This document shows positions 44,328-53,217 of a DNA stretch of 64,000 bases, in pieces. Origin of the DNA: Endozoicomonas sp. NE40 (lineage in GTDB: Bacteria; Pseudomonadota; Gammaproteobacteria; Pseudomonadales; Endozoicomonadaceae); NCBI RefSeq assembly GCF_040549045.1, contig NZ_JBEWTB010000002.1, forward strand, positions 3,584,501 to 3,648,500, written 5' to 3'. The translations under genes were made by a program, and so were the position numbers. The notes under the pieces are model-generated. The model saw only the letters and a program-made list of their open reading frames with translations. It did not search any database and was not told the origin of the DNA. Within the stretch, counting starts at the first letter, position 1. Each line of letters begins with the position of its first letter.

Positions 44328-45050
44328 ATGAGCAAACCACTAATCGTAGTAACAGGTGCCAGTTCCGGCATTGGTGAAGCTATTGCCCGCACGTTCAGTG
44401 AGCAGGGCCATCCTCTGCTTCTGCTGGCAAGACGGGTTGAGAAGCTGGAAGCCCTGGATCTGCCTGAGACCCTGTGCCGAAAAGTTGATGTCACTGACCG
44501 GGCTGCCGTTACGGCGGCGGTTAAAGAAGCGGAGGAGAAGTATGGTCCCACTGATTGCGTGGTAAACAACGCTGGCGTGATGTTGCTTGGGATGGCGGCA
44601 GACCAGAGCCCGGAAGAATGGGACAGAATGGTAGACGTGAATGTAAAAGGCGTACTGAATGGCATTCATGCGGTGCTGAAACCAATGCAGGCGCGCAAGG
44701 GCGGCACCATTATCAACATCAGCTCTGTTGCAGGCGTTAAAGGGTTTCCAAACCATATGGCATACTGTGGTACCAAGTTTGCCGTTCATGGTTTAAGTGA
44801 AACCCTGAGGGAAGAAGTAGCTGACGACAATGTTCGAGTGATTGTTATCGCGCCGGGTGCTGTTGAAACTGAGCTTCTGAGTCACACGACGTCTGAAGAC
44901 ATCAAAAGCGGCTATGAAGGCTGGAAGGACAGTATTGGCGGAGCGATCTCAGCGAGCGACGTTGCTGCCTGCGTGTCCTTTGCTTATGGGCAGCCGCAAA
45001 ATGTGTGTGTGCGTGAAGTCGTTGTCGCTGCGACCCGGCAGCAGCCCTGA
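44328..45050 (+). CDS. SDR-family NADP(H)-dependent oxidoreductase (YdfG-like)
   Basis: The 240-residue classical short-chain dehydrogenase has the nucleotide-binding TGASSGIGEAIAR, NNAGVM, the catalytic Ser in INISSVAG, and the catalytic YCGTK (Tyr-x3-Lys) followed by FAVHGLSETLREE. The overall pattern, including PGAVETEL, resembles YdfG-type serine/3-hydroxy acid dehydrogenases. GGAG precedes the ATG at a good distance. The gene is divergent from the GST. Substrate not predictable. Confidence 0.88.
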   Translation: MSKPLIVVTGASSGIGEAIARTFSEQGHPLLLLARRVEKLEALDLPETLCRKVDVTDRAAVTAAVKEAEEKYGPTDCVVNNAGVMLLGMAADQSPEEWDRMVDVNVKGVLNGIHAVLKPMQARKGGTIINISSVAGVKGFPNHMAYCGTKFAVHGLSETLREEVADDNVRVIVIAPGAVETELLSHTTSEDIKSGYEGWKDSIGGAISASDVAACVSFAYGQPQNVCVREVVVAATRQQP

Positions 45051-45062
45051 AAGCTTGCTGAA

Positions 45063-45101
45063 AATTTGACTTAGTTAGAATTTGACTTAGTTAGAATTTG
45101 A
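45063..45101. repeat. Short tandem repeat, 16-base unit
   Basis: AATTTGACTTAGTTAG occurs twice in tandem (45063-45078, 45079-45094) followed by a partial third copy (AATTTGA). It spans the gap between the SDR stop and the nhaC stop, so copy number affects the last codons of the convergent antiporter gene. Confidence 0.8.
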
Positions 45102-46499
45102 ACAGTTGCGATCAGTCGCTGGCGTTGCCATGTTGAGCTTCATGGGCTTTACCCGGGAGAACAGCATGGCAACGCCAATGCAGATGAACGACAGCCACAT
45201 ATAAGGCAGATAGTCCAGTGTGGCAACGCCCAGAACGCCGGTCATAAATATGCCATTATCACTCCACGGTACCATGCCACTGGTAAGCGTTCCGCCAAAC
45301 TCGGTGTTGCGGGACAACAGGTGGCGATCCGCTTTCATACGGTCGTAGGTGTTGACCAGCAGGCGTGGCGTCAGTATCAGGGAAACATACATGGCACTGC
45401 CCAGCAGGTTGCCCATGAAGGCGGTCAGCAGGGTGCAGCCAGTCAGTTTGCTTTCATTGTTGATATGTTTTTCCAGCCGCTCTGCCAGCGCATGAATAAT
45501 GCCTGTCTTTTCCAGCAGGCTGCCAAAGCCCAGCCCAAACACTATAACAGCCAGAGAGCCAAGCATGCCCTGCATACCACCATTGGCTAACAGATTGTCG
45601 AGAATAACAACCCCAGTATCCGGTTGTGGCAGCACCCAGGCACTGCGAAGGGCTGTGACGGGGTCTGTGTGTTGAAACAAGATCGCCCAGATAACACCCA
45701 GCAGTGCGCCGAAACTGATGGTTGGAAACGCCGGTTTGTTGATGGCTAGCAGAACAACAATTGCAACCGGTGGAATTATACAGTGCCAGCCGATATTGAA
45801 GTGCTGATCCATGGCATGAAGAACCTGTTGAACCTGCTCAAGGTCCATATGATGGCTGTATTGCAGACCGGTGATCGTAAACAGTGCCAGTGTGATGCAG
45901 TAACTGGTCAGGCTGACAGGCAACATTCGACGTATATGACGGCTGATGCCAACACCGGACATGCTGGAGGCCAGCACTACGCTGTCAGACAACGGTGACA
46001 GTTTATCGCCAAAGTAGACGCCGGAAAGAACCGCGCCGGCGGTAATGGGGGCAGGTACTCCCAGACTTTGCCCAATGCCCATCATGGCTATGCCTGCCGT
46101 ACCCGCTGCGCCCCAGGACGTGCCGGTTGCCAGGGCGGTCATAGAGCAGATCAGAACGGTGGCTGGGAGAAAAAGCCCCGGACTGATGGTGGTCAGGCCT
46201 GAGTAGATAATGGCGGGAACAATGCCTCCGGCGATCCAGGTGCCGGTCAGTACGCCCACAGACAGAAGAATCAGGATAGCGCCTGTGCCATTGTATATTC
46301 CTTCAGCAGCAGCCTGTTCCAGTGACCGGTAATCGTGTCCAAGCCAGATACCCAGAGCCATCACCACAAACCAGCCAATATAAAGGGCCAGATGTACCGG
46401 TAAGTCAAACAGGGTGGTAAATGAGAAGGCAAGCAGCAGAAATAACCCCAGAACCAACACGATCTGAAGCAATGAGGGTAGAGAGGGACTTCTCGACAT
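45087..46499 (-). CDS. NhaC-family Na+/H+ antiporter
   Basis: The 470-residue inner-membrane protein has about 11-12 helices. It matches the NhaC family: SMTALATGTSWGAAGTAGIAMMGIG, SGVYFGDKLSPLSDSVVLASS (the conserved GDKxSPLSDTT-like core) and TLTSGMVPWSDNGIFM. NhaC members exchange Na+ for H+, or malate/lactate in MleN; ion versus organic substrate is not certain. The ATG at 46499 has GGAG 7 bases upstream. The 18-codon upstream extension is rejected. It is a single gene. Confidence 0.88.
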   Translation of the reverse strand: MSRSPSLPSLLQIVLVLGLFLLLAFSFTTLFDLPVHLALYIGWFVVMALGIWLGHDYRSLEQAAAEGIYNGTGAILILLSVGVLTGTWIAGGIVPAIIYSGLTTISPGLFLPATVLICSMTALATGTSWGAAGTAGIAMMGIGQSLGVPAPITAGAVLSGVYFGDKLSPLSDSVVLASSMSGVGISRHIRRMLPVSLTSYCITLALFTITGLQYSHHMDLEQVQQVLHAMDQHFNIGWHCIIPPVAIVVLLAINKPAFPTISFGALLGVIWAILFQHTDPVTALRSAWVLPQPDTGVVILDNLLANGGMQGMLGSLAVIVFGLGFGSLLEKTGIIHALAERLEKHINNESKLTGCTLLTAFMGNLLGSAMYVSLILTPRLLVNTYDRMKADRHLLSRNTEFGGTLTSGMVPWSDNGIFMTGVLGVATLDYLPYMWLSFICIGVAMLFSRVKPMKLNMATPATDRNCSNSN

Positions 46500-46684
46500 A
46501 CAGCATCTCCGGGCAATTAATAGGACATCTGTACCCTTAGAGCCACTAAGCAAAGCAGGAACAGAGTTTCTCTATCTAAGACTGTCTGTAAGCAAAAAAG
46601 TGCCATATGAAGTAATAGAGAAAGGTATTGACCAGTGAAATTAATAGTTCGACTTTTGTCTTTTTGCCATTGATTGAGCAGAAA

Positions 46685-46712
46685 AAGCCTGTGCTCCTTT
46701 GATGACAGGCTT
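46685..46712 (-). terminator. Terminator of the 46759-48333 gene
   Basis: Arms 46685-46692 (AAGCCTGT) and 46705-46712 (ACAGGCTT) with a 12-base loop are followed on the minus strand by TTTTTCTG. It lies 46 bases after the stop codon. Confidence 0.7.
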
Positions 46713-46758
46713 GCAGTGAATGAATCAGAATTCCTTATGAAAATGTCTTATTCCGGTG

Positions 46759-48333
46759 CTATTTTTTCTTAATTCGCCACCAGGGACTTTTGGGTTTTCT
46801 GTCCTTTCTGGATAGTTCCTGGTTCTGCTGATTCTGTTCTTGTCCTTGTTGCTGATTCTGTTGATCCTGTTTTTGTTGCGCCTTTGCTTTTTCTGCGCGG
46901 ATTCGTTCAAGGATTCTCTGGTCAAATAATTCTGAATCTGCGATTTCGTCAAAGAGTGCCTCATTAAAACTAAAGGACGATCTGAGTACCTGCTTACTCA
47001 ATAGTTCCTGTAGTCTTTGTAAAACCTCAATACGCCCCGCCAGAATCATGTCGTTGGGGGCATGGGGGAGGTGTGGATATTTCATTATAAAGAATAGAAT
47101 TCTGATAAAGGTGTTGTACTCACTCATTTTATTTTGCTGGCTTAACCAATACAGGGTATTGCTAACTATCCAGGCTAAAATAGAATCCACATCCCTGTTG
47201 TGCTCTCCGAGTTGGTATGTTGGCTCAATCTCGCTAAGTGTCTGCATCCTGGCGTATGACTCATCAACCCTGCCAAGAAACAGCAGATAGTATGCGTCAG
47301 TCGCTGAATACAAGACGTGCAGCATGTGAATGCCTTCAGGAGAGCTACGATAGTTTTGCATCATATAGTGGTCAAAAAAGTACCATACCCTGCTACTGGC
47401 ATAGGCTTCCGCGCTTCCTTCAAGGTGCCGGCTTACCTCAGAACTGTGCGTTGAAAGAATGGCCATTTCATACAGGAAGGTTAACAGTCGGCTGCTTGCT
47501 TCAGTATGGCTGCCTGTTGTACGCATTGGCATCTCAATTTCAGCCCTCACAATTAAGTTAATGCTGTTGTACAGACTGCTGTATGCATAATTGATCCACA
47601 TACTGAGAGGTGCGTTATTTCGCTCGAGAGCCCCTTGCAAATTCCGTAATGAAAACTGTAGGCCTTCCCAGCCAGGCTGGGTGTTTGTCAGCTGATTGAA
47701 GTTTATATCGCCTTGATTGATATAGAGATGAATCAATCCGGCGCTGTCATGGAATAGTGTCGCAAGACCAGGTTCATTAGCCTGATTTGCAATGTTATGG
47801 AGGACAAAATAAATATCGGTCAGGGTATAGTTATTGGGCGAAGCTAATATGTATTGCAGTGCCTGGACTGGTTGCGCGAAGGGCAGTGATTGATGGACTT
47901 GAAAACGCCATGAAGGCGAAGCTGCACCATCAACAACGTCTGGGCTATGGATTCTGCTGCGCAATCCGTCATACATTTCAGCCATGTGACGGTTAGTACC
48001 GACAACGAGTTCGTCCGGGTTTGATAAGCCATCAGTGTCGTCTGATGGCTGTTGGTTGTTCTGTGAATCCGGATAATGATTTATCTGAATTTCTGGCCGT
48101 CTTTGTGTATCACCGGGATCGCCATTTTGAGGCAACTGAGGCAGGGAAGCCGGATCTGCATACAGTTCTGGCGCTGCGCCCCGCACGACAGGGACTGAAT
48201 CTTTTATGGGGGGGGCGGCGCTGGTGGAACCAACGGAGAGCGAGATAATCATACTGCCTGATAACAGCAAATGCCTGCTGACGTGTTCAGAGGTTTCAGA
48301 GAATGGCAATTTTTTCTTAAACATTGTACGCAT
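46759..48333 (-). CDS. Exported protein of unknown function with Q-rich basic tail
   Basis: This 524-residue protein is not recognised. The N-terminus has a signal-like segment (HLLLSGSMIISLSVGSTSA, ending about residue 39) and then a proline/asparagine-rich linker (to ~115). The middle (about 140-450) is helical and rich in aromatic residues (YILASPNNYTLTDIYFVLHNI; MWINYAYSSLYNSINLIV) and may be a TPR-like helical array. The last ~40 residues are Q/N/K-rich (QQKQDQQNQQQGQEQNQ) and strongly basic. Start may be the ATG at 48333 or 48324. A good terminator follows. Its character suggests a secreted or cell-surface factor. Confidence 0.65.
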   Translation of the reverse strand: MRTMFKKKLPFSETSEHVSRHLLLSGSMIISLSVGSTSAAPPIKDSVPVVRGAAPELYADPASLPQLPQNGDPGDTQRRPEIQINHYPDSQNNQQPSDDTDGLSNPDELVVGTNRHMAEMYDGLRSRIHSPDVVDGAASPSWRFQVHQSLPFAQPVQALQYILASPNNYTLTDIYFVLHNIANQANEPGLATLFHDSAGLIHLYINQGDINFNQLTNTQPGWEGLQFSLRNLQGALERNNAPLSMWINYAYSSLYNSINLIVRAEIEMPMRTTGSHTEASSRLLTFLYEMAILSTHSSEVSRHLEGSAEAYASSRVWYFFDHYMMQNYRSSPEGIHMLHVLYSATDAYYLLFLGRVDESYARMQTLSEIEPTYQLGEHNRDVDSILAWIVSNTLYWLSQQNKMSEYNTFIRILFFIMKYPHLPHAPNDMILAGRIEVLQRLQELLSKQVLRSSFSFNEALFDEIADSELFDQRILERIRAEKAKAQQKQDQQNQQQGQEQNQQNQELSRKDRKPKSPWWRIKKK

Positions 48334-48777
48334 CTCATTGTAATGATGATTAATGTAGTCAATGTCCTTCGGTGCTCTTTACTGCAGACTTAATGTATTT
48401 ATAAGACTGATTTTTTATGGCTGGAATTATTGATCAGGTGTCCATGAAGTGGGTGCATCAGTATAGCCAAGGAGCTCTGGAAAGATGAATTTTTGATTTA
48501 GCGAAGTTACCGTAAATGCTCGCATTGATAGTATGCTATTTTTAAATACATTTTTTCTCTGACTACCATCTGGCATGAGTCAATCTGCTTCGGTAATAGA
48601 AGCTCCGGTGATATGAGGTTATGAATTGAAGATTTTCTTGTCGTTTTTCCTGGTATCAAAGGCTCTGTTTTACGGTCGCTCAGGTAGAAAATATAACCGG
48701 ACTCTTCTATTGGTTTACCCTTGGGGACGGCTTACACTGATGCATTAAAGGGTATGTAAGTAGCAAGAAGAAATCCC
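48334..48777. other. 444-base divergent intergenic region
   Basis: This AT-rich stretch separates the exported protein gene (minus) and the DUF2288 gene (plus). A plus-strand promoter candidate is at 48710-48738. Nothing else with support was found. Confidence 0.45.
48710..48738 (+). promoter_or_regulatory. Candidate promoter of the DUF2288 gene
   Basis: TTGGTT (48710-48715) and TACACT (48733-48738) are separated by 17 bases, 40 bases before the ATG. Found by eye. Confidence 0.4.
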
Positions 48778-49065
48778 ATGCAGGAAGTAAAAGAAAAGCT
48801 CAATCTGGAAACCGCCCGTATCTCGTGGAAAGAGCTGGAGCGTTTTTTCGCACAGGGTATGGTGCTGAATGTCACTGGTTCGCTGGATTTGATTGAGGCC
48901 GGTTGTGCCATTGCAAAAGATGATACTCAGCAGGTGCAGAGGTGGCTTAAAGGTGAGCAGTTAGCAAAGGTTTCTGACCAGCAGGCACTGGAATGGCATG
49001 AGCTGGACACAGAGCTGTGGAGTGTGGTTGTGCGCCCCTGGATACTGGTTCAGGATCGTCCCTGA
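48778..49065 (+). CDS. DUF2288 family protein
   Basis: The 95-residue cytoplasmic protein matches the DUF2288 family over its whole length: LNLETARISWKELERFF, the central hydrophobic SLDLIEAGCAIAKDD, and the C-terminal W-x-VVVRPWILVQ. Function is unknown. It stands alone and converges on pstB, sharing a strong terminator. Confidence 0.82.
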   Translation: MQEVKEKLNLETARISWKELERFFAQGMVLNVTGSLDLIEAGCAIAKDDTQQVQRWLKGEQLAKVSDQQALEWHELDTELWSVVVRPWILVQDRP

Positions 49066-49083
49066 AACATTCCTGAAAAAAGG

Positions 49084-49116
49084 AAACACCGTACAGCGGG
49101 TGCTTGTACGGTGTTT
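49084..49116. terminator. Bidirectional terminator between the DUF2288 gene and pstB
   Basis: Perfect 12-base arms (49084-49095 AAACACCGTACA and 49105-49116) enclose a 9-base loop. On the minus strand the stem is followed by CCTTTTTTC, a good U-tract for pstB. On the plus strand CTTG follows the TTT of the stem. Confidence 0.85.
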
Positions 49117-49148
49117 CTTGCAATCATGGCTGTTTATGCGTCTTCAGT

Positions 49149-49919
49149 TTAACCAAAGCGTCCGGTGATGTAGTCGTGAGTACGCTCATCAGATGGCGTC
49201 ATAAACAGCTTGTCAGTGTCGTCAAACTCAATCAGTTCACCCATCAGGAAGAAACCGGTTTTGTTGGAAATACGACGCGCCTGGTTCATGGAGTGCGTCA
49301 CAATAACAATGGTGAAGTCCTTGCTCAGCTTGTCCATCAGGTCTTCGACACGGGCGGTAGCGATGGGATCAAGCGCACTGGTGGGTTCATCCATCAGGAT
49401 AACGTCCGGCTTCATGGCAATCGTACGGGCAATGCACAACCGTTGCTGCTGACCACCGGACAGACCCAGCGCGGAATCTTTCAGCCGGTCTTTCACTTCG
49501 TCCCACAGGGCCGCGCCCCGCAAGGACTCTTCCACCACTTCGTCCAGTACACGACGGTTGTTAATGCCCTGGGCGCGCAGTCCGTAGGTGATGTTGTCGT
49601 AGATGCTCATCGGGAACGGGTTGGCTTTCTGGAACACCATGCCGACTTTCATGCGCAGGCGCTGTACATCAATCTGACCGTAAATATCCAGCTTGTCCAG
49701 TTGTACCGAGCCATCAATGCGAGTACCCGGAATCAGGTCATTCATGCGGTTCAGGGTGCGCAGCAATGTGGACTTGCCGCAGCCGGAAGGGCCAATGAGC
49801 GCAGTGACTTCCTTCTCAGGAATGTTCATGGAGATGTTGAACAGAGCCTGTTTTTCACCGTAGTGCAGGTTCAGGTTTTCAATCTTGAATTTGCTCTGGT
49901 GCAGTTCAGGGGTGCGCAT
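49149..49919 (-). CDS. pstB: Phosphate ABC transporter ATP-binding protein
   Basis: PstB powers high-affinity phosphate import. The 256 residues have Walker A GPSGCGKST, the Q-loop region, ABC signature LSGGQQQRL, Walker B VILMDEPTSALDP and the switch histidine in IVIVTHSM. It lies 1 base after the pstA stop. No phoU follows; the next gene is convergent and unrelated. Confidence 0.97.
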   Translation of the reverse strand: MRTPELHQSKFKIENLNLHYGEKQALFNISMNIPEKEVTALIGPSGCGKSTLLRTLNRMNDLIPGTRIDGSVQLDKLDIYGQIDVQRLRMKVGMVFQKANPFPMSIYDNITYGLRAQGINNRRVLDEVVEESLRGAALWDEVKDRLKDSALGLSGGQQQRLCIARTIAMKPDVILMDEPTSALDPIATARVEDLMDKLSKDFTIVIVTHSMNQARRISNKTGFFLMGELIEFDDTDKLFMTPSDERTHDYITGRFG

Positions 49920-49920
49920 A

Positions 49921-50829
49921 TCATTTAGCCTTGAAATATTTGGAAATCACACGGGTCAGGACATTCAGTCCCAGCACAATCAGCACCAGAGTGGTAGCCG
50001 TGGCATACGCCTGATTCCATTCACTGATGGAAAACAGTTCAGTGGTCAGTTTATAAAGGTGTACGGTCAGTGTACGACCAGAGTCGAATACAGAGTTTGG
50101 AATCCGTGCCACCATCCCGGCAGTCATGAATACCGGAGCCGATTCTCCGATGATCCGGCCGATACACAGGATGATCGAGGTGATAATGCCGGGCAGGGCA
50201 TTGGGCAGAATCAGACGCCAGATGGTATAGATACGGGAGGCACCCAGTGCGTAAGAGCCTTCACGATAGCTCTGTGGCACGGCGATCAGAGATTCTTCCG
50301 TGGTGCGGATAATTACTGGCAGAATCAGGATGCTCAGTGTCAGCGCACCGGCAAGGATGGAAAAGCCCATGCCAAGGGTTGAAACAAACAGGGTCAGACC
50401 AAACAGGCCGTAAATGATTGAAGGAATGCCTGCCAGGCTTTCAGTCGCAAAGCGAATCAGCTTGACGATTTTACTGCCGGGTTTGGAATATTCGGTCAGA
50501 TACACCGCTGCCATAATGCCAATGGGGGCTGCAATCGCCAGCGACAGGCCCACCATGTAAAGGGTGCTGACAATCATGGGCCAGATGCCTGATGTACTGC
50601 CTGTGCGGGTATAGTTTGTGGTCAGAAATGCCCAGTCAACATGGGCAATACCGTTGCTGACAATATGCCAGAGAATCCACGTCAGAATACCGGTGGTTCC
50701 GACGGTAGAGAGTACGATCAGGCCAAGAACAATATTATCCTGAATTCGTCGTTTGTTCTGTCCTGCGCTCAGGTCAGCAGATTGATCTCTATCCGCAGGA
50801 ATGGACTGTTCAGATACCAGACTGGTCAT
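49921..50829 (-). CDS. pstA: Phosphate ABC transporter permease PstA
   Basis: This is one of the two membrane channel subunits of the Pst phosphate importer. The 302 residues have six helices with the ABC permease EAA-type loop (QSYREGSYALGASRIYTIWRL). The N-terminal ~35 residues are polar and slightly longer than usual. The start overlaps the pstC stop by one base (TAATG), implying coupling. Confidence 0.95.
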   Translation of the reverse strand: MTSLVSEQSIPADRDQSADLSAGQNKRRIQDNIVLGLIVLSTVGTTGILTWILWHIVSNGIAHVDWAFLTTNYTRTGSTSGIWPMIVSTLYMVGLSLAIAAPIGIMAAVYLTEYSKPGSKIVKLIRFATESLAGIPSIIYGLFGLTLFVSTLGMGFSILAGALTLSILILPVIIRTTEESLIAVPQSYREGSYALGASRIYTIWRLILPNALPGIITSIILCIGRIIGESAPVFMTAGMVARIPNSVFDSGRTLTVHLYKLTTELFSISEWNQAYATATTLVLIVLGLNVLTRVISKYFKAK

Positions 50830-51692
50830 TAGGACACCTTCTTACGGTTGAGATACAGCAGCGCAGAGTTCAGCAGCATGATAAAGATAAACAGTACGAT
50901 ACCTGTCGCATACAGGGCGTTGGCGTGCAGGCCGCTGGCGTAAGACATTTCCAGTGCAATGTTGGCGGTCAGGGTTCGGGAAGGTTGCAGCAGCCCGGCA
51001 ATCATGGGCGCATTACCCATGACCATAATGATCGCCATGGTTTCACCAATGGCACGGGCAATACCCAGAATAACACCGGTAAGGATACCGGAGCGGGCAG
51101 CCGGAATAACGACCTTAAATATGGTGAATATTTTAGACGCACCCAGTGCCAGAGAACCTTCCCGGTAAGTTTGTGGAACGGCTCTCAGGGAGGTTTCAGA
51201 CAGGGTGATCACGGTTGGCAGAATCATAATGGCCAACACAATAATACCGGCCAGTGTTGTGTTACCGGCAGGAATATTAAAGACCTGTTCGATCAGCGGC
51301 ACGATCACCACCAGACCAAAGAAGCCGTAAATAACAGAAGGAATACCTGCCAGCAGCTCAATGGCTGTGCGCAGGGTATGGGCAAGGCGCTCAGGCGCAA
51401 TTTCTGCCAGAAATACCGCAGTCAGCAGACCCATTGGCACACCAATCGCAATGGCACCAGCGGTCGACAGTACAGACCCGCTGATCATGGGCAGAATGCC
51501 AAAGTAACCGGGTGGGTTCCAGGTAGAGCCGGTCACAAACGCTCCGACACCGACGCTCTGGAGAGCCGGCAAACCTTCAATAAAAATAAAGATGGCAATG
51601 GTGGCTACGGCAAAGGTGCTGACCAGCGCACTCAGGAAAAACAGGCTGTGGAACGACTTGTCGATTCGAACCTGTCGCATGTTGGGCGTCAT
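50829..51692 (-). CDS. pstC: Phosphate ABC transporter permease PstC
   Basis: This is the second channel subunit of the Pst importer. The 287 residues have six helices and the permease loop QTYREGSLALGASKIFTIFKV. GVGAFVTGSTWNPPGYFGILPMI is a PstC hallmark. It follows pstS by 84 bases and overlaps pstA. Confidence 0.95.
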   Translation of the reverse strand: MTPNMRQVRIDKSFHSLFFLSALVSTFAVATIAIFIFIEGLPALQSVGVGAFVTGSTWNPPGYFGILPMISGSVLSTAGAIAIGVPMGLLTAVFLAEIAPERLAHTLRTAIELLAGIPSVIYGFFGLVVIVPLIEQVFNIPAGNTTLAGIIVLAIMILPTVITLSETSLRAVPQTYREGSLALGASKIFTIFKVVIPAARSGILTGVILGIARAIGETMAIIMVMGNAPMIAGLLQPSRTLTANIALEMSYASGLHANALYATGIVLFIFIMLLNSALLYLNRKKVS

Positions 51693-51776
51693 GGTAAGTG
51701 TGGCTCTCTATTAATCAGCTATTCATCACAGAGAGCCGGTGAACACAGGGGACACCGGCCTCTAAAACTGGCGGTA

Positions 51777-52619
51777 TCAGATGACAGAGATGTAACCTTT
51801 GTCCTTTACAATCTGCTGTGCTTCTTCCGTCAGCATCCAGTCCAGGTAGGCACGGCTGGCTTCGCTCTGTTCAGCGCTGTTGAACATCAGCTCGAACGGA
51901 CGGGCGACACCGTAGGCACCGCTGCTGATATTGGTATCAGTCGCTTCAACACCGTTGACGGTCAGGGCTTTCAGACTGTTGTCTACAGAACCCAGAGAGA
52001 TATAACCAATCGCAAAGTCATTCTGTGCTACAGTGGTCTTCACTGCGCCGTTACCCGCTGCAACCTGAGCAGAAGCTGAGATAGCAGAGACTTTCTTGCC
52101 GTCTTCAGTGGTCATCTTCAGGGACATGATGTCTTCAAAAGCACCACGGGTGCCGGAAGCCGGGTCGCGGGTAACCACAACAATCGGGCTGTCAGAACCG
52201 CCTACTTCGTTCCAGTTCGTGATCTCGCCTTTGTAAATGGCAGAAATCTGGTCGGTGGTCATGTTAACCACGGCATTGCTGTTGTTAACAACCACTGCAA
52301 TGCCGTCGTGTGCCAGGGTGAACTTCTCAACACCGGAAGACAGTTCGCTGTCTGTCACCGTGCGGGAAGACATGCCGATCTGACTGGTGCCGTCGTTCGC
52401 AGCACGGATACCGGCAGAAGAACCTGTACCCTGTACTTCAACCACCACGCCGGGGTTGCTGCCCTGGAAAGATTCACCCAGAACTTCCATCAGTTCGGTG
52501 ACAGATGTAGAACCGGACACGCTGACAGACTGGCTGGACTGGCTATCTGCACCCCCGCAGCCCACCAGAGTTGCTGCAACACCAATAGCTCCCAGAGTGG
52601 ACAGAATGGTTTTTTTCAC
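51777..52619 (-). CDS. pstS: Phosphate ABC transporter substrate-binding lipoprotein PstS
   Basis: PstS is the periplasmic phosphate-binding component. The 280-residue precursor has a lipoprotein signal (AATLVGCGG, Cys21) so it is probably membrane-tethered. The phosphate-binding residues are suggested by SGSTSVTELM at the start of the mature protein, GMSSRTV, and TRDPASGTRGAFEDI. The start is GTG at 52619 with AGAGG 8-9 bases upstream. It is first in pstSCAB, 92 bases downstream of a PHO box. Confidence 0.95.
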   Translation of the reverse strand: MKKTILSTLGAIGVAATLVGCGGADSQSSQSVSVSGSTSVTELMEVLGESFQGSNPGVVVEVQGTGSSAGIRAANDGTSQIGMSSRTVTDSELSSGVEKFTLAHDGIAVVVNNSNAVVNMTTDQISAIYKGEITNWNEVGGSDSPIVVVTRDPASGTRGAFEDIMSLKMTTEDGKKVSAISASAQVAAGNGAVKTTVAQNDFAIGYISLGSVDNSLKALTVNGVEATDTNISSGAYGVARPFELMFNSAEQSEASRAYLDWMLTEEAQQIVKDKGYISVI

Positions 52620-52711
52620 GTTATGGCCTCTTTAATTGACTTCTCAGCGGATGGCTGTTTGGTTAGAAATCAGAAGTAAATGGATGATGAGGCAGAGAGT
52701 AGGGGGGTTAT

Positions 52712-52740
52712 ATGACAGAAAAGTTTCTCAAATATGACAG
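52712..52740 (-). promoter_or_regulatory. PHO box (PhoB binding site) upstream of pstS
   Basis: On the minus strand CTGTCAT occurs at 52740-52734 and again at 52718-52712, exactly 22 bases apart. That is two 11-base PhoB repeat periods, with a degenerate half-site (GAGAAAC) in the middle position. CTGTCAT is the consensus half-site of PhoB. This predicts induction of pstSCAB by phosphate limitation. Confidence 0.85.
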
Positions 52741-52800
52741 AAATATTACAAGCAGTGAAAAATTGATTTGGATCAATAGAGAGAATTAACTTAATTACTA

Positions 52801-53214
52801 ATGATCAGAATTTCACACAATGTTTCCCTCGATGATGAGGAAATCAGTATCACGTTTATCCGGGCTCAGGGAGCTGGTGGACAGAATGTCAACAAGGTCT
52901 CGTCTGCAGTTCATCTGCGTTTTGATGTACGGGCTTCTTCCCTGCCGGATTTCTATAAAGAGAGGTTGTTGAAACTGCGTGACCAGAGGATCACCCGGGA
53001 CGGTATTATTATCATCAAGGCACAGCGTTACCGGACTCAGGAGAAAAACCGTGAAGATGCCCTGCAGCGACTGGTTGAACTGATTCAAAAAGCCGGTACA
53101 GTGCAGAAAAAACGTCGACCGACCAAACCCACCCGAGCCTCCCGGGCCCGGCGAATGGATAAGAAGAACCAGCGTGGCCAGGTCAAGTCACTGCGTGGCC
53201 AAATCAAGTATTGA
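52801..53214 (+). CDS. arfB: Peptidyl-tRNA hydrolase ArfB (YaeJ)
   Basis: ArfB rescues ribosomes stalled on mRNAs lacking a stop codon. The 137 residues have the class I release factor catalytic motif GGQ in RAQGAGGQNVNKVSSAVHLR (about 20-39) and a basic, flexible C-terminal tail (KKRRPTKPTRASRARRMDKK) that enters the empty mRNA channel. The length agrees with E. coli ArfB (140). The start ATG directly follows an AT-rich leader. It is 3 bases upstream of ybaK, so the two are co-translated. Confidence 0.95.
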   Translation: MIRISHNVSLDDEEISITFIRAQGAGGQNVNKVSSAVHLRFDVRASSLPDFYKERLLKLRDQRITRDGIIIIKAQRYRTQEKNREDALQRLVELIQKAGTVQKKRRPTKPTRASRARRMDKKNQRGQVKSLRGQIKY

Positions 53215-53217
53215 AAC

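Noticed and set aside
50925..52079. 384-codon plus-strand frame across pstC and pstS
   Set aside because: Antisense to two conserved genes, with extreme His/Gln/Asn content typical of a shadow frame.
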